The translations under genes and the position numbers were made by a program. Of a DNA stretch of 64,000 bases, positions 54,226-64,000 are shown piece after piece. The DNA lies in contig CP083824.1 of the NCBI GenBank assembly GCA_023023105.1, positions 930,001-994,000 of the forward strand. Direction: 5' to 3'. This stretch comes from Enterobacter ludwigii (lineage in GTDB: Bacteria; Pseudomonadota; Gammaproteobacteria; Enterobacterales; Enterobacteriaceae). The notes under the pieces were generated by a model, which was not told where the DNA came from, made no database searches, and saw only the letters and a list, made by a program, of their open reading frames with translations. Within the stretch, counting starts at the first letter, position 1. Every line of letters begins with the position of its first letter.

Positions 54226-54312
54226 ATGGCCTGGCGTCCGATTCTCTATGTGATCCTCACAACCCACCCCAAACTCAGCGCGCGTCGCGCCCGTCTGCGC
54301 CTGGTCATCTAG
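54226..54312 (+). CDS. candidate 28-aa small protein
   Basis: The frame encodes MAWRPILYVILTTHPKLSAR followed by RARLRLVI. A strong GGAGG lies five bases before the ATG. The N-terminal half is hydrophobic and the C-terminal half basic, as in small membrane peptides. It could be a leader peptide or a small membrane protein, or it could be a remnant. No family is recognised. Confidence 0.35.
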   Translation: MAWRPILYVILTTHPKLSARRARLRLVI

Positions 54313-54349
54313 CTTTTTATTAACAATCGCGGTATAACACACCTTCTTT

Positions 54350-54373
54350 GGATGTTTAGATGTCCATACGTAT
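54350..54373. promoter_or_regulatory. three tandem MetJ boxes before mmuP
   Basis: Three adjacent 8-mers, GGATGTTT, AGATGTCC and ATACGTAT, resemble the MetJ consensus AGACGTCT with five, six and six matches. They lie between a TATAAC -10 (54333-54338) and the mmuP start at 54384. Tandem met boxes are the usual MetJ operator, so repression by S-adenosylmethionine-loaded MetJ is expected. Confidence 0.7.
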
Positions 54374-54383
54374 AGAAGGTGAT

Positions 54384-55784
54384 ATGCAAACACAACAAGA
54401 AAATGGGCAGCTTAAGCGCACCATGAAAACACGCCACCTGATTATGCTCTCGCTGGGTGGCGTGATTGGGACAGGGTTATTCTTCAATACCGGCTACATC
54501 ATTTCCACGACCGGGGCGGCGGGCACGCTGCTGGCGTACCTGATAGGCGCGCTGGTGGTCTGGCTGGTGATGCAGTGTCTGGGCGAGCTTTCCGTGGCGA
54601 TGCCGGAAACCGGTGCCTTCCACGTCTACGCCGCTCGCTATCTGGGGCCGGCGACGGGTTATACCGTGGCATGGCTCTACTGGCTGACCTGGACGGTAGC
54701 GCTCGGGTCGAGCTTTACTGCCGCCGGGTTCTGCATGCAGTACTGGTTCCCGCAGGTGCCCGTCTGGGTCTGGTGCGTGGTGTTCTGCGCGGTGATTTTT
54801 GGCCTGAACGTCATCTCCACGCGCTTCTTTGCCGAGGGAGAGTTCTGGTTCTCTCTGGTCAAAGTGATCACCATTATCGCCTTTATTATTCTTGGCGGTG
54901 CGGCAATCTTTGGTTTTATCCCGATGCAGGACGGTTCGCCTGCGCCGGGCTTAACAAATATTACGGCTGAAGGCTGGTTCCCGCACGGTGGCCTGCCGAT
55001 CCTGATGACCATGGTGGCGGTGAACTTTGCCTTCTCCGGCACAGAGCTTATCGGTATTGCAGCCGGAGAGACGGAAAATCCGCATAAGGTGATCCCGGTC
55101 GCTATCCGCACCACCATCGCGCGCCTGATTATCTTCTTTATCGGTACCGTGTTTGTGCTGGCGGCGCTGATCCCGATGCAGCAGGCGGGCGTGGAAAAGA
55201 GTCCGTTCGTGCTGGTGTTTGAAAAGGTTGGTATTCCTTACGCCGCAGACATCTTTAACTTCGTGATTTTGACGGCGATCCTCTCGGCGGCTAACTCCGG
55301 GCTCTATGCTTCTGGCCGCATGCTGTGGTCGCTCTCGAACGAGAAAACGCTGCCGCGCTGTTTTGCTCGCGTTAATAAGAACGGCGTACCGCTGACGGCG
55401 CTATCCGTTTCTATGCTTGGCGGCGTGCTGGCGCTGTTCTCAAGCGTGGTGGCACCGGACACGGTGTTTGTGGCGCTGTCGGCGATTTCTGGCTTTGCGG
55501 TGGTGGCGGTGTGGATCAGCATCTGTGCGTCGCATTTTGTTTTCCGTCGTCGTCATTTACAGTCCGGCCAGCCTCTCTCGGCTTTGCAGTACCGCGCGCC
55601 ATGGTATCCGCTGGTTCCCGTGCTCGGATTTATCCTCTGTGTGGTGGCCTGTGTTGGGCTGTGGTTTGACCCAAGCCAGCGCATTGCCCTTTATTGCGGG
55701 CTTCCGTTTGTTGCCCTGTGTTATGGTGCCTACTACCTGACCCGAAATATGACATCGCAGGAGCCTGAACATGTCGCAGAATAA
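54384..55784 (+). CDS. mmuP: S-methylmethionine permease MmuP
   Basis: A 466-aa amino-acid permease of the APC superfamily with about twelve helices that imports S-methylmethionine. It begins [20 protein letters not shown] and carries the family motif [19 protein letters not shown], then [20 protein letters not shown]. The start at 54384 follows AGAAGGTG and gives the E. coli length; the in-frame ATG at 54360 would lie across the met boxes. It overlaps mmuM by 14 bases. Confidence 0.96.
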   Translation: MQTQQENGQLKRTMKTRHLIMLSLGGVIGTGLFFNTGYIISTTGAAGTLLAYLIGALVVWLVMQCLGELSVAMPETGAFHVYAARYLGPATGYTVAWLYWLTWTVALGSSFTAAGFCMQYWFPQVPVWVWCVVFCAVIFGLNVISTRFFAEGEFWFSLVKVITIIAFIILGGAAIFGFIPMQDGSPAPGLTNITAEGWFPHGGLPILMTMVAVNFAFSGTELIGIAAGETENPHKVIPVAIRTTIARLIIFFIGTVFVLAALIPMQQAGVEKSPFVLVFEKVGIPYAADIFNFVILTAILSAANSGLYASGRMLWSLSNEKTLPRCFARVNKNGVPLTALSVSMLGGVLALFSSVVAPDTVFVALSAISGFAVVAVWISICASHFVFRRRHLQSGQPLSALQYRAPWYPLVPVLGFILCVVACVGLWFDPSQRIALYCGLPFVALCYGAYYLTRNMTSQEPEHVAE

Positions 55785-56703
55785 TCCGCTTACCGCCATC
55801 CTCGAAAAACAGCCGTTTGTGGTGCTGGATGGCGCGATGGCAACGGAGCTGGAAGCTCGTGGTTGTAATCTTGCAGACAGCCTCTGGTCTGCCAAAGTGC
55901 TGGTCGAAAACCCGGATCTTATCCGTGAAGTTCACCTCGACTACTACCGGGCAGGCGCGCAGGTGGCGATCACCGCCAGCTATCAGGCCACGCCTGCGGG
56001 CTTTGCAGCGCGCGGTCTGGACGAGGCGCAATCTCGGGCGTTAATTGGCAAAAGCGTGGAACTGGCGCGTAAGGCGCGCGAAGCGTATCTGGCTGAGAAC
56101 CCGCATGCGGGTACGCTGCTGGTGGCCGGTTCCGTTGGGCCGTATGGTGCGTATCTGGCGGACGGCTCTGAGTATCGTGGCGACTATGTACGCAGCGAAG
56201 AAGAGTTCACCACCTTCCACCGTCCACGCGTAGAAGCGCTACTGGATGCGGGAGCGGATCTGTTGGCCTGCGAAACGCTGCCGTCTTTTGGGGAAATCAA
56301 AGCGCTGGCGGCACTCCTGGCCGAGTATCCCCGCGCCCGGGCGTGGTTCTCCTTTACCCTGCGGGACAGCGAACACCTGAGCGACGGTACGCCGCTGCGG
56401 GAAGTGATTGCGAAGCTGGGGCATTATCCGCAGATTGTCGCGTTGGGCATCAACTGCATCGCCCTGGAAAACACCACCGCGGCGCTGAAACACCTGCAGA
56501 GTCTGACCTCGCTGCCTCTGGTGGTTTACCCGAACTCGGGCGAGCATTATGACGCGGTAACCAAAACCTGGCACCACCACGGTGAAGTGTGCGAGACGCT
56601 GGCAGGGTATTTGCCGCAGTGGCTGGACGCAGGGGCCAAATTAATCGGTGGATGCTGTCGGACCACGCCGAAAGATATTGCTGAGCTGAACGCGCAGCGC
56701 TGA
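55771..56703 (+). CDS. mmuM: homocysteine S-methyltransferase MmuM
   Basis: A 310-aa zinc enzyme that transfers a methyl group from S-methylmethionine to homocysteine, giving two methionines. The zinc-ligand cysteines are in [10 protein letters not shown] and [11 protein letters not shown]. It overlaps the end of mmuP, so import and use of S-methylmethionine are coupled. Length matches E. coli MmuM. Confidence 0.96.
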   Translation: MSQNNPLTAILEKQPFVVLDGAMATELEARGCNLADSLWSAKVLVENPDLIREVHLDYYRAGAQVAITASYQATPAGFAARGLDEAQSRALIGKSVELARKAREAYLAENPHAGTLLVAGSVGPYGAYLADGSEYRGDYVRSEEEFTTFHRPRVEALLDAGADLLACETLPSFGEIKALAALLAEYPRARAWFSFTLRDSEHLSDGTPLREVIAKLGHYPQIVALGINCIALENTTAALKHLQSLTSLPLVVYPNSGEHYDAVTKTWHHHGEVCETLAGYLPQWLDAGAKLIGGCCRTTPKDIAELNAQR

Positions 56704-56711
56704 TGCCCTCA

Positions 56712-56732
56712 CCCTCTCCCTTTGGGAGAGGG
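56712..56732. repeat. CCCTCTCCC/GGGAGAGGG palindrome, copy 5
   Basis: A perfect 9-bp stem with a TTT loop begins nine bases after the mmuM stop and is followed by AAAAAG. Confidence 0.75.
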
Positions 56733-56875
56733 AAAAAGCTACACCGCACAAAATCAACTATCCTTTCCCGCTTTTTATCTAAAAACGAATCGTTATGAGC
56801 GATTCATTTTTATTCCTTTATCAAAATTCCCGCGCCGGAAATACTGCCCTCATAACAACAAGGGGAGCAGGCACT

Positions 56876-57838
56876 ATGGCAATTTCATCGCGAATCACAC
56901 TTCTCGGCGCACTGGCGCTGTGGGCATTTCAGGCGCAGGCGGTAGACGTCACCGTCGCGTATCAAACCTCTGCGGAACCGGCGAAAGTCGCGCAGGCGGA
57001 CAACACCTTTGCCAAAGAGAGCGGCGCGAAGGTTGACTGGCGCAAGTTCGACAGCGGTGCGTCCGTCGTGCGTGCGTTAGCCTCCGGCGATGTGCAGATC
57101 GGCAATATCGGATCCAGCCCGCTGGCGGTTGCGGCCAGCCAGCAGGTGCCGATTGAGGTGTTCCTGCTCGCCTCGCAGCTCGGTAACTCTGAAGCGCTGG
57201 TGGTGAAGAAAAACATCACCAAACCGGAAGATCTGATCGGTAAACGCATCGCCGTGCCGTTTATCTCCACCACCCACTACAGCCTGCTGGCGGCGTTGAA
57301 ACACTGGGGCATCAAACCGGGTCAGGTACAAATTATCAACCTGCAGCCGCCGGCAATTATCGCGGCCTGGCAGCGCGGCGACATTGACGGCGCGTACGTC
57401 TGGGCACCGGCTGTCAACGAACTGGAAAAAGACGGTACCGTGTTGACCGACTCTGAAAAAGTGGGCCAGTGGGGCGCACCAACCCTCGACGTGTGGGTCG
57501 TGCGTAAAGACTTCGCCGAGAAACACCCTGAGGTGGTGAAAGCCTTCGCCAAAAGCGCGATTGACGCCCAGCAGCCCTATATCAGCAACCCGGATGAATG
57601 GCTGAAGCAGCCCGCCAACCTGGAAAAACTCTCCCGCCTGAGCGGCGTGCCGCAAGCGGACGTACCGGGGCTGGTGAAAGGCAATACCTATCTCACCCCC
57701 GCACAGCAGGTGCAGCAGCTGACCGGGCCGGTAAACAAAGCGATTGTTGATACCGCCACCTTCCTGAAAGAGCAGGGCAAAGTGCCTGCGGTGGCCGCTG
57801 ATTACAGCCAGTACGTGACCGATCGTTTTGTGAAATAA
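56876..57838 (+). CDS. tauA: taurine-binding periplasmic protein TauA
   Basis: A 320-aa solute-binding protein for taurine with a signal peptide ending ALWAFQAQA. The start [13 protein letters not shown] is chosen at 56876, giving the E. coli length; the in-frame ATG at 56795 has no family support. Conserved parts are [18 protein letters not shown] and [18 protein letters not shown]. It is the first gene of tauABCD, which in E. coli is expressed under sulfate starvation through CysB and Cbl. Confidence 0.96.
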   Translation: MAISSRITLLGALALWAFQAQAVDVTVAYQTSAEPAKVAQADNTFAKESGAKVDWRKFDSGASVVRALASGDVQIGNIGSSPLAVAASQQVPIEVFLLASQLGNSEALVVKKNITKPEDLIGKRIAVPFISTTHYSLLAALKHWGIKPGQVQIINLQPPAIIAAWQRGDIDGAYVWAPAVNELEKDGTVLTDSEKVGQWGAPTLDVWVVRKDFAEKHPEVVKAFAKSAIDAQQPYISNPDEWLKQPANLEKLSRLSGVPQADVPGLVKGNTYLTPAQQVQQLTGPVNKAIVDTATFLKEQGKVPAVAADYSQYVTDRFVK

Positions 57839-57848
57839 GGAGTCCGCC

Positions 57849-58616
57849 ATGCTGAATATTACGAACCTGTACGCCGATTACGGCGGTAAACCCGCGCTGG
57901 AGGACATTAACCTGACGCTGGACAGCGGAGAACTGCTGGTGGTGCTGGGCCCGTCCGGGTGCGGAAAAACCACGCTGCTGAATCTGATCGCCGGGTTTGT
58001 CCCTTATCAGCATGGCACCATTCAACTGGAAGGCCAAAAGGTGGAAGGCCCGGGCGCCGAGCGCGGCGTGGTCTTCCAGAACGAAGGATTACTTCCCTGG
58101 CGCAATGTGCAGGAAAACGTGGCGTTTGGGCTACAGCTTGCGGGCATCAGTCGCGAACAGCGGCTGGAAACGGCACGGACGATGCTGAAAAAAGTGGGGC
58201 TGGAAGGGGCGGAAAAACGCTTTATCTGGCAGCTTTCCGGCGGTCAGCGCCAGCGCGTAGGTATTGCCCGTGCGCTGGCAGCGAATCCACAGCTATTGCT
58301 GCTGGACGAGCCGTTCGGGGCGCTGGACGCCTTCACCCGGGAGCAGATGCAAACCCTGCTGCTGCGCCTGTGGCATGAAACCGGCAAACAGGTGCTGCTG
58401 ATCACGCATGATATTGAAGAGGCGGTATTTATGGCCACCGAACTGGTGTTGTTATCGCCAGGGCCAGGCCGCGTGCTGGAGCGTTTGCCGCTGGATTTCG
58501 CCCGTCGCTACGTCACAGGAGAACCCGTGCGCAGCATCAAATCCGATCCGCTGTTTATCGAACAGCGTGAATACGTCTTAAGCCGCGTGTTTGAACAACG
58601 GGAGGCGTTCTCATGA
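57849..58616 (+). CDS. tauB: taurine ABC transporter ATPase TauB
   Basis: A 255-aa ATPase. Walker A is [13 protein letters not shown] (residues about 34-42), the signature is [15 protein letters not shown], Walker B is [12 protein letters not shown]. It follows tauA by ten bases and overlaps tauC by four bases (ATGA at 58613-58616). It energises taurine uptake. Confidence 0.96.
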   Translation: MLNITNLYADYGGKPALEDINLTLDSGELLVVLGPSGCGKTTLLNLIAGFVPYQHGTIQLEGQKVEGPGAERGVVFQNEGLLPWRNVQENVAFGLQLAGISREQRLETARTMLKKVGLEGAEKRFIWQLSGGQRQRVGIARALAANPQLLLLDEPFGALDAFTREQMQTLLLRLWHETGKQVLLITHDIEEAVFMATELVLLSPGPGRVLERLPLDFARRYVTGEPVRSIKSDPLFIEQREYVLSRVFEQREAFS

Positions 58617-59440
58617 GCATCGTCTTCAGTGAAAAAACGCGCCGCACGCGTATGGTGCTGCGCTGGCCTTTCTCGCACCAAATCACACTGAGCGTCGGCA
58701 CGCTGCTGGCATTACTGGCGGTGTGGTGGCTGGTGGCTGCCCAGCAGTGGATTAGCCCACTGTTTCTGCCACCGCCGGGACAGGTGCTGGCCAAACTTAT
58801 TTCCATCGCCGGGCCGCAGGGCTTTATGGATGCCACGCTGTGGCAGCACTTAGGCGCAAGCCTGGCCCGTATTCTGGTGGCGCTGCTGGCGGCGGTCATC
58901 ATTGGTATTCCGGTGGGAATTGCGATGGGGTTGAGCCCGACTGTTCGCGGCATTCTCGACCCGCTGATTGAGCTTTACCGCCCGGTGCCGCCGCTGGCCT
59001 ACCTGCCGCTGATGGTGATCTGGTTTGGTATTGGTGAAACGTCAAAAATTCTGCTGATTTATCTGGCGATTTTTGCCCAGGTCGCCATGTCGGCGCTGGC
59101 GGGAGTGAAGAGCGCCCAGCAGGTGCGGATCCGCGCGGCGCAGTCGCTGGGAGCAAGCCGCACGCAGGTGCTGTTGTTCGTGATTTTACCCGGCGCGCTG
59201 CCGGAGATTTTAACCGGACTGCGCATCGGCCTCGGCGTGGGCTGGTCCACGCTGGTGGCGGCGGAGCTGATTGCAGCCACGCGCGGCCTTGGGTTTATGG
59301 TGCAGTCTGCCGGAGAGTTTCTGGCGACTGACGTGGTACTGGCAGGAATTGCGGTGATCGCCGTGATTGCCTTTGGATTAGAACTGGGGCTGCGCGCGTT
59401 ACAGCGCCGCCTGACGCCCTGGCATGGAGAAATACAATGA
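58613..59440 (+). CDS. tauC: taurine ABC transporter permease TauC
   Basis: A 275-aa permease with about six helices. The conserved loop is [20 protein letters not shown], followed by [16 protein letters not shown]. It overlaps tauB and tauD by four bases each. It forms the channel of the taurine importer. Confidence 0.95.
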   Translation: MSIVFSEKTRRTRMVLRWPFSHQITLSVGTLLALLAVWWLVAAQQWISPLFLPPPGQVLAKLISIAGPQGFMDATLWQHLGASLARILVALLAAVIIGIPVGIAMGLSPTVRGILDPLIELYRPVPPLAYLPLMVIWFGIGETSKILLIYLAIFAQVAMSALAGVKSAQQVRIRAAQSLGASRTQVLLFVILPGALPEILTGLRIGLGVGWSTLVAAELIAATRGLGFMVQSAGEFLATDVVLAGIAVIAVIAFGLELGLRALQRRLTPWHGEIQ

Positions 59441-60285
59441 GTGAACGTCTGACCATTACCCCGCTGGGGCCGTACATTGGCGCGCAGGTGTCGGGGCTGG
59501 ATGTGACCCGTCCGCTGAGCGATAACCAGTTCGAGCAGTTGTACCACGCAGTACTGCGCCATCAGGTGGTGTTCCTGCGCGAACAGGCGATAACCCCGCA
59601 GCAGCAGCGCGCTCTGGCGCTGCGTTTTGGTGACCTGCATATCCACCCCGTCTATCCGCATGCGGAAGGCGTGGAGGAGATTATCGTTCTGGATACCCAC
59701 AACGATAATCCACCGGATAACGACAACTGGCACACTGATGTGACCTTTATTGAGACGCCGCCTGCCGGGGCGATTCTTGCGGCGAAGCTGTTACCGGAAA
59801 CCGGCGGCGATACGCTGTGGACTAGCGGCATAGCGGCCTTTGAAGCGTTGTCCGCGCCGTTCCGGACGCTGCTGAGCGGCTTGCGGGCGGAGCATGACTT
59901 CAAAAAATCGTTCCAGGAGTACAAGTACCGTAAGAGCGAAGAAGAACATCAGCGCTGGCAGGAAGCGGTTGCAAAGCATCCACCGTTGCTACATCCGGTC
60001 GTGCGTACTCACCCGGTAACGGGCAAGCAGGCGCTGTTCGTCAACGAAGGGTTCACCACGCGCATTGTGGACGTGACGGAAAAAGAGAGCGAGGCGTTGT
60101 TGAGTTTCCTGTTTGCGCATATCACTAAACCGGAATTTCAGGTACGCTGGCGCTGGCAGGAGAACGATCTGGCGATCTGGGATAACCGCGTGACTCAGCA
60201 TTACGCCAATGCGGATTACCTGCCGCAGCGCCGGATTATGCAGCGGGCAACGATTTTGGGCGATAAGCCGTTTTACCGTCCTTAA
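59437..60285 (+). CDS. tauD: taurine dioxygenase TauD
   Basis: A 282-aa Fe(II)/2-oxoglutarate-dependent oxygenase that converts taurine to aminoacetaldehyde and sulfite. The iron ligands are His99 and Asp101 in NWHTDVTF and a distal His in [14 protein letters not shown]. The 2-oxoglutarate-binding Arg lies in [12 protein letters not shown]. It completes tauABCD, so imported taurine can supply sulfur. Confidence 0.96.
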   Translation: MSERLTITPLGPYIGAQVSGLDVTRPLSDNQFEQLYHAVLRHQVVFLREQAITPQQQRALALRFGDLHIHPVYPHAEGVEEIIVLDTHNDNPPDNDNWHTDVTFIETPPAGAILAAKLLPETGGDTLWTSGIAAFEALSAPFRTLLSGLRAEHDFKKSFQEYKYRKSEEEHQRWQEAVAKHPPLLHPVVRTHPVTGKQALFVNEGFTTRIVDVTEKESEALLSFLFAHITKPEFQVRWRWQENDLAIWDNRVTQHYANADYLPQRRIMQRATILGDKPFYRP

Positions 60286-60297
60286 CCCGTCGCTCCC

Positions 60298-60376
60298 GTA
60301 GGCCGGGCAAGCGCAGCGCCACCCGGCGAAAACGGTGCACAATTGCCGGGTGGCGGCTACGCCTTACCCGGCCTAC
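60298..60376. repeat. BIME (paired REP sequences) after tauD
   Basis: GTAGGCCGGGCAAGCGCAGC at the left and the inverse ACGCCTTACCCGGCCTAC at the right enclose CCACCCGGCG and GCCGGGTGGCGG. This is a classic two-REP interspersed mosaic element at the 3' junction of the convergent tauD and olsF-like genes. Confidence 0.92.
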
Positions 60377-60390
60377 AAAATACCGCACAT

Positions 60391-62091
60391 TTAAAGGTGC
60401 GCCTCAATATACCGCTGATAGCGGTTCGCCTTCAGGTAACACAAATCCACCAGCACCAGTCCGTCGACGCAGTCGTTAAATGTCGGGTCGCTGCCGAAAT
60501 CAATAAACTGCACGCCGCCGGGTTCGCAAAGCTCGGAATACTGTTTGTAGAGCGGGGGAATGCCGCAACCGAGGTTTCCGAGCAGCGATTTAAGCTTCGT
60601 CAGGTCATCCACATAATCCACGCCGCTAAACTGTGCCAGAACATCCGGCAGCGATGCCGGATACGGCTGACGTGAGGCGGCTAATGGATGTGTCGCCGGG
60701 AACCAGAGACGGTAAAATGCCACCAGCAAATCCCGTGCGGCAGGCGGTAAGCCGCCGGAAATGGAGACCGGGCCAAACAGGTAGCGATAGTGCGGATAAC
60801 GTGCAAGGTACGCCCCAATGCCGGACCACAAATAATCCAGACCACGACGTCCCCAGTAGCGTGGCTGAATGAAGCTGCGCCCCAGTTCAATACCGTGCTC
60901 CAGCACATCCTGCATTTTGTTGTCGTAGTGGAACAGGCTATAGCTGTACAACCCTTCCAGACCGCGACGCTCAACCTGTCTGGCGGTAGGCATAAAGCGA
61001 TACGCGCCGACGATCTCCAGATCCTCATCATCCCACAGGATCAGATGCAGATAATCATCATCATAACGGTCGGTGTCCCGGCGTTTGCCGCTCCCTTCTT
61101 CCACCGCGCGAAAGGCAATTTCGCGCAGGCGGCCCAGCTCGCGCAACAGCGGGGCATCTTCCTGACCGTTACGTTGCCAAAGATAGATGGTTTTACCGTC
61201 GCTGGTTTTGCCCAGACATTCGGCCTGCGCCAGCGCGCGTTTCAGGGTGGCCCGGTCTTCCGGGCGGGCGATAGCGCACTGGGTTTTAAAGACGCCAGGC
61301 ACTCCCTTGCCAAGACGCATCACGTGCTGACGACACTGCTCGGCCATCTCACGTGACGAAAGGGTGGCGCTATGCCAGTGATGCCAGGCGATCTGCTGGC
61401 CGATTTTAATCGGCAGCTGGCTATGGCGGCGGCGGAACATCTGCTGCATCAGCAACAGCATCGACAGCGTCGGGGAGACCAGCGTGCTGGCATAAAAGAG
61501 CAGGCTGTTATGCGCCTGAATATGCACTGGCAGCAGCGGGGCGCGCAGTTTACTGGCGAGTTTGATGAAGCCAGAGTGCCATTTTTTATCGCGAATACCC
61601 TTACGCGTGGGCCGCGAAACTTCTCCCGCCGGGAAGAAAATCAACACGCCTGCGTTTTGCAGATGCTGTTCCATCTGGACCAGGGACGTTTTCGCCGTCC
61701 TGCCACCCATATTGTCCACTGGAATAAACAGCGAACTGAGGGGCTCAAGGTGAGTCAGCATCCGGTTGGTCACGACTTTGACATCGCGTCGTACCCTGGA
61801 GACGGCGTACAACAGCGCCAGCCCGTCAAGCGTACCCGTCGGGTGGTTGGCAATAATGACCAGCGGGCCATGTTCGGGGATTTGTTCGAGATCGCGGGCG
61901 GAAACGGCGCAGAGAATATCAAGGTGCTCCAGAACTTGCTCCACCATATCCAGACCTTTCAGGTGGCGGTGTGCTGCGGCAAATTGCTGGAATTCGTCTT
62001 CGTAAAACAGTCTTTTTAACAGACTTTTTTGCCAGGGTGCTGGCCTCGCCTGAGGCCAAAGATCGTCGAGAACGCTATCGAGGCTAAACAT
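60391..62091 (-). CDS. bifunctional acyltransferase, OlsF-like (ornithine lipid synthesis)
   Basis: A 566-aa two-domain protein. The N-terminal half is a PlsC-type O-acyltransferase (IIANHPTGTLDGLALLYAV and FFPAGEVSRPTRKG). The C-terminal half is a GNAT-type N-acyltransferase of the hemolysin/OlsB group (EIVGAYRFMPTARQVERRG, then FIQPRYWGRRGLDYLWSGIG). The same order is known from Serratia OlsF, which makes ornithine lipid by itself. The ribosome-binding site GGAGGAG precedes the ATG. Function by analogy; annotated elsewhere only as a lysophospholipid acyltransferase or hemolysin. Confidence 0.75.
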   Translation of the reverse strand: MFSLDSVLDDLWPQARPAPWQKSLLKRLFYEDEFQQFAAAHRHLKGLDMVEQVLEHLDILCAVSARDLEQIPEHGPLVIIANHPTGTLDGLALLYAVSRVRRDVKVVTNRMLTHLEPLSSLFIPVDNMGGRTAKTSLVQMEQHLQNAGVLIFFPAGEVSRPTRKGIRDKKWHSGFIKLASKLRAPLLPVHIQAHNSLLFYASTLVSPTLSMLLLMQQMFRRRHSQLPIKIGQQIAWHHWHSATLSSREMAEQCRQHVMRLGKGVPGVFKTQCAIARPEDRATLKRALAQAECLGKTSDGKTIYLWQRNGQEDAPLLRELGRLREIAFRAVEEGSGKRRDTDRYDDDYLHLILWDDEDLEIVGAYRFMPTARQVERRGLEGLYSYSLFHYDNKMQDVLEHGIELGRSFIQPRYWGRRGLDYLWSGIGAYLARYPHYRYLFGPVSISGGLPPAARDLLVAFYRLWFPATHPLAASRQPYPASLPDVLAQFSGVDYVDDLTKLKSLLGNLGCGIPPLYKQYSELCEPGGVQFIDFGSDPTFNDCVDGLVLVDLCYLKANRYQRYIEAHL

Positions 62092-62163
62092 GATTACTCC
62101 TCCTGCCGTCTTGCGAAGACAGTAGAAGGAGCAGATGTCGGTTGTATTGCAGTTTGGTGAAGA

Positions 62164-63138
62164 TTAGCGGAGGATTTTTTTCTCGGCCAGATCCAGCGCG
62201 AAGTAGCTGAAGATCAGATCCGCGCCTGCGCGTTTGATCGCGCCGAGGCTTTCGAGAACCACTTTCTCTTCATCAATCGCACCTGCCAGGGCGGCGAATT
62301 TGATCATCGCGTACTCACCGCTTACCTGATAAGCGCCCAGTGGCAGCTCGGTACGCTCGCGAATGTCGCGCAGGATATCGAGATAAGCACCGGCCGGTTT
62401 CACCATCAGGCAATCTGCGCCCTGGGCTTCATCAAGCAGGGATTCACGAATCGCTTCCCGGCGGTTAAGCGGGTTCATCTGATAGGTTTTACGGTCGCCT
62501 TTCAGCGCTGTACCCGCTGCTTCACGGAACGGGCCGTAGAACGAGGAGGCAAATTTGGTGGAGTAGGACATGATGGCAGTGTCAGTAAAACCTGCAGCAT
62601 CCAGGGCCTGACGAATCGCCTGAACCTGTCCGTCCATCGCGGCGGATGGCGCGATGAAATCCGCACCGGCAGCGGCAGCGACGACCGCTTGTTTGCCGAG
62701 ATTAAGCAGGGTGGCATCGTTGTCCACGCCGTGATCGCACAGCACACCGCAGTGGCCATGAGAGGTGTATTCGCAGAAACACGTGTCAGACATCACCACC
62801 ATTTCCGGCACTGTCTCTTTGCAGATGCGGGACATACGAGCGACCAGGCCATCTTCTTTCCACGCGTCGCTGCCGGTGGCATCGGTATGGTGGGAGATGC
62901 CAAAGGTCATTACCGAGCGGATCCCGGCGTTGGCGATGCGTTCGATCTCACGCGCCAGATATTTTTCCGGAATGCGCATCACGCCAGGCATGGCTTCGAT
63001 GGCCTTATAGTCATCAATCTCTTCTTCGACAAAAATCGGCAACACCAGATCGTTTAAGGTCAGTGTTGTCTCTTCAAACATAGCGCGCAGTGCAGGTGAC
63101 TTGCGCAGGCGGCGGGGGCGTGCAATTAAATCGGTCAT
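62164..63138 (-). CDS. hemB: delta-aminolevulinic acid dehydratase (porphobilinogen synthase)
   Basis: A 324-aa zinc enzyme that condenses two 5-aminolevulinate molecules to porphobilinogen in heme synthesis. The zinc-site cysteines lie in [20 protein letters not shown]. The Schiff-base lysines are in [16 protein letters not shown] and [14 protein letters not shown]. The start at 63138 ([12 protein letters not shown]) gives the E. coli length; the longer in-frame ATG at 63183 is not needed. It diverges from the autotransporter gene, as hemB does in E. coli. Confidence 0.97.
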   Translation of the reverse strand: MTDLIARPRRLRKSPALRAMFEETTLTLNDLVLPIFVEEEIDDYKAIEAMPGVMRIPEKYLAREIERIANAGIRSVMTFGISHHTDATGSDAWKEDGLVARMSRICKETVPEMVVMSDTCFCEYTSHGHCGVLCDHGVDNDATLLNLGKQAVVAAAAGADFIAPSAAMDGQVQAIRQALDAAGFTDTAIMSYSTKFASSFYGPFREAAGTALKGDRKTYQMNPLNRREAIRESLLDEAQGADCLMVKPAGAYLDILRDIRERTELPLGAYQVSGEYAMIKFAALAGAIDEEKVVLESLGAIKRAGADLIFSYFALDLAEKKILR

Positions 63139-63533
63139 GGTATGCCTGATGTTTGTGGAACAAAGAGGGCTAGTGTACATCAAAGTGAAGACGGGTGTTT
63201 TACTAAAGTGGGCATTTTGTTTTTTGCGATATTCGCTAATGAAATATTTGTGCTGCTTCTATATTAATGGTCATGCATGTTTGAAAGTGATTTATTATTT
63301 TTGATTATATATTTCGCATCTGCTGGTAAGTATTTTAACGTTATGTTTTTATAATATTTATCTATTGTGACCCTATTCTTTTCATGTATCTTAAGGTCAA
63401 TTGTCTGGATACGGACTTAATGGAAACATTCATTGAACCTTTTCGAATTGAAAATGCATAATTCCCTCCGCAATAAATATTGCCAAATGATTGATGGACA
63501 AACTTGCTTACGTCCCTGAGGAGGGATGACCCA
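63139..63533. promoter_or_regulatory. divergent hemB / autotransporter promoter region
   Basis: About 395 bp of AT-rich sequence. TTATAATATTTA near 63349 could provide a -10. A strong GAGGAGGGA ribosome-binding site lies at about 63518-63526 before the autotransporter ATG. No gene is seen. Confidence 0.5.
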
Positions 63534-64000
63534 ATGCAAACATGGAAAAAGAAACTGGTTGTATCTCAACTTGCATTAGCCTGCACCCTGGCTATCGCTT
63601 CTCAGGCCAATGCGAAAGATATTTCCGGTACGACATATAATACTTTTGGATATGATAATACAGCTTCCACTCCCTGGTATTATGGTTATACGGACTGGAA
63701 TGACTCTGACGTTGCTCACGACGGTGATATTTATCCGGTGATGAATAAATCCACCGTGAATGGTGTTATTTCCACATATTATCTGGATGAGGGTGTTAAT
63801 GGTCGGGCGAATGCATTGAGCATTTCCAATAGCACTATTAATGGCATGATCACCTCTCAATGTATGACCGCTTCGTGTTCTGATGGCCTGGATACCGACG
63901 GTACGATCCATTCGCAGTACGATCGTTTTAGCCTGACCGTCGACAATTCCACTATTAACGACACTTACGAGCACTATGCGTATGACGTTGTTAACGGGGA
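63534..64000 (+). CDS. ehaB: autotransporter, EhaB/UpaC-type, 5' part (continues beyond window)
   Basis: The first 155 codons of a large secreted adhesin. The N terminus (MQTWKKKLVVSQLALACTLA, then IASQANA) is a Sec signal peptide of the extended autotransporter type. The passenger has repeated short beta-strand motifs (NKSTVNGVIS, SNSTINGMIT, DNSTINDTYE) typical of a beta-helix. E. coli carries ehaB/yaiT (UpaC) at the same place beside hemB, and the N-terminal sequence is close to it. The translocator domain lies outside the window. Confidence 0.88.
   Translation, partial: MQTWKKKLVVSQLALACTLAIASQANAKDISGTTYNTFGYDNTASTPWYYGYTDWNDSDVAHDGDIYPVMNKSTVNGVISTYYLDEGVNGRANALSISNSTINGMITSQCMTASCSDGLDTDGTIHSQYDRFSLTVDNSTINDTYEHYAYDVVNG

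Overview
The window is a stretch of an Enterobacteriaceae chromosome. Core gene order (yafV-fadE-gmhA-yafJ-yafK, dinB, pepD-gpt-frsA-crl-phoE-proBA-thrW, mmuPM-tauABCD, hemB) follows the E. coli proBA-hemB region. A complete Na+-translocating NQR operon lies between yafK and dinB, as in Enterobacter and Klebsiella rather than E. coli. Enterobacter or a close relative is the best guess; the species cannot be fixed from this sequence alone.

Layout. 1-7.9 kb: a GntR regulator heads a tightly overlapping operon for a peptide-type ABC importer (two ATPases, binding protein, two permeases) and a gamma-glutamyltransferase-like enzyme. 7.9-13.6 kb: yafV, fadE with a FadR-like operator, gmhA, yafJ, yafK. 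13.9-19.9 kb: nqrABCDEF-nqrM without apbE. 20-29.2 kb: dinB (LexA box), pepD, gpt, frsA, crl, phoE, proBA and tRNA-Thr thrW.

29.2-44 kb is a composite, mostly AT-richer accessory region beginning at thrW. It starts with the 5' part of a tyrosine integrase fused by deletion to the 3' end of a DUF927-type replication gene. An iteron-rich, AT-rich block that looks like the matching replication origin follows. Further in are a membrane protein, a lipoprotein, a KAP-family P-loop NTPase whose last ~84 codons are split off at an A9 run, and a decayed IS3-family element. Then comes a TetR / YtcA-MdtN-MdtO-like efflux set with a 32-bp palindromic operator, followed by a FadD-like acyl-CoA ligase, a MarR regulator and a YfbU-like protein. 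The right part holds two gene scraps, the 3' end of a diguanylate cyclase and the 3' end of hemW, directly next to ansB. hemW and ansB are near-neighbours in E. coli but lie far from this locus there, so this block looks transposed or duplicated.

44-54.2 kb: ansB, a c-di-GMP set (periplasmic SUOX-fold protein, GGDEF-EAL protein, HAMP-GAF-GGDEF cyclase), an AI-2E-family permease, an intact IS1 with a perfect 9-bp target duplication, and a short P4-satellite-like remnant. In that remnant a C4/CI-type antisense-RNA leader precedes a 149-aa gene, and IS1 sits between a promoter-like -10 and the RNA. An AT-rich membrane-protein gene with a small overlapping ORF follows. 54.2-64 kb: mmuPM with tandem MetJ boxes, tauABCD, a BIME, an OlsF-like bifunctional acyltransferase, hemB, and the start of an EhaB/UpaC-type autotransporter cut by the window end.

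The most unusual items are the split KAP NTPase, the iteron origin left behind by a deleted integrative element, the efflux/acyl-CoA-ligase cluster under the large palindrome, the IS1-interrupted antisense-RNA leader, and the displaced hemW'-ansB block. All functional calls rest on reading the sequence and recalled family knowledge; no database search was run.
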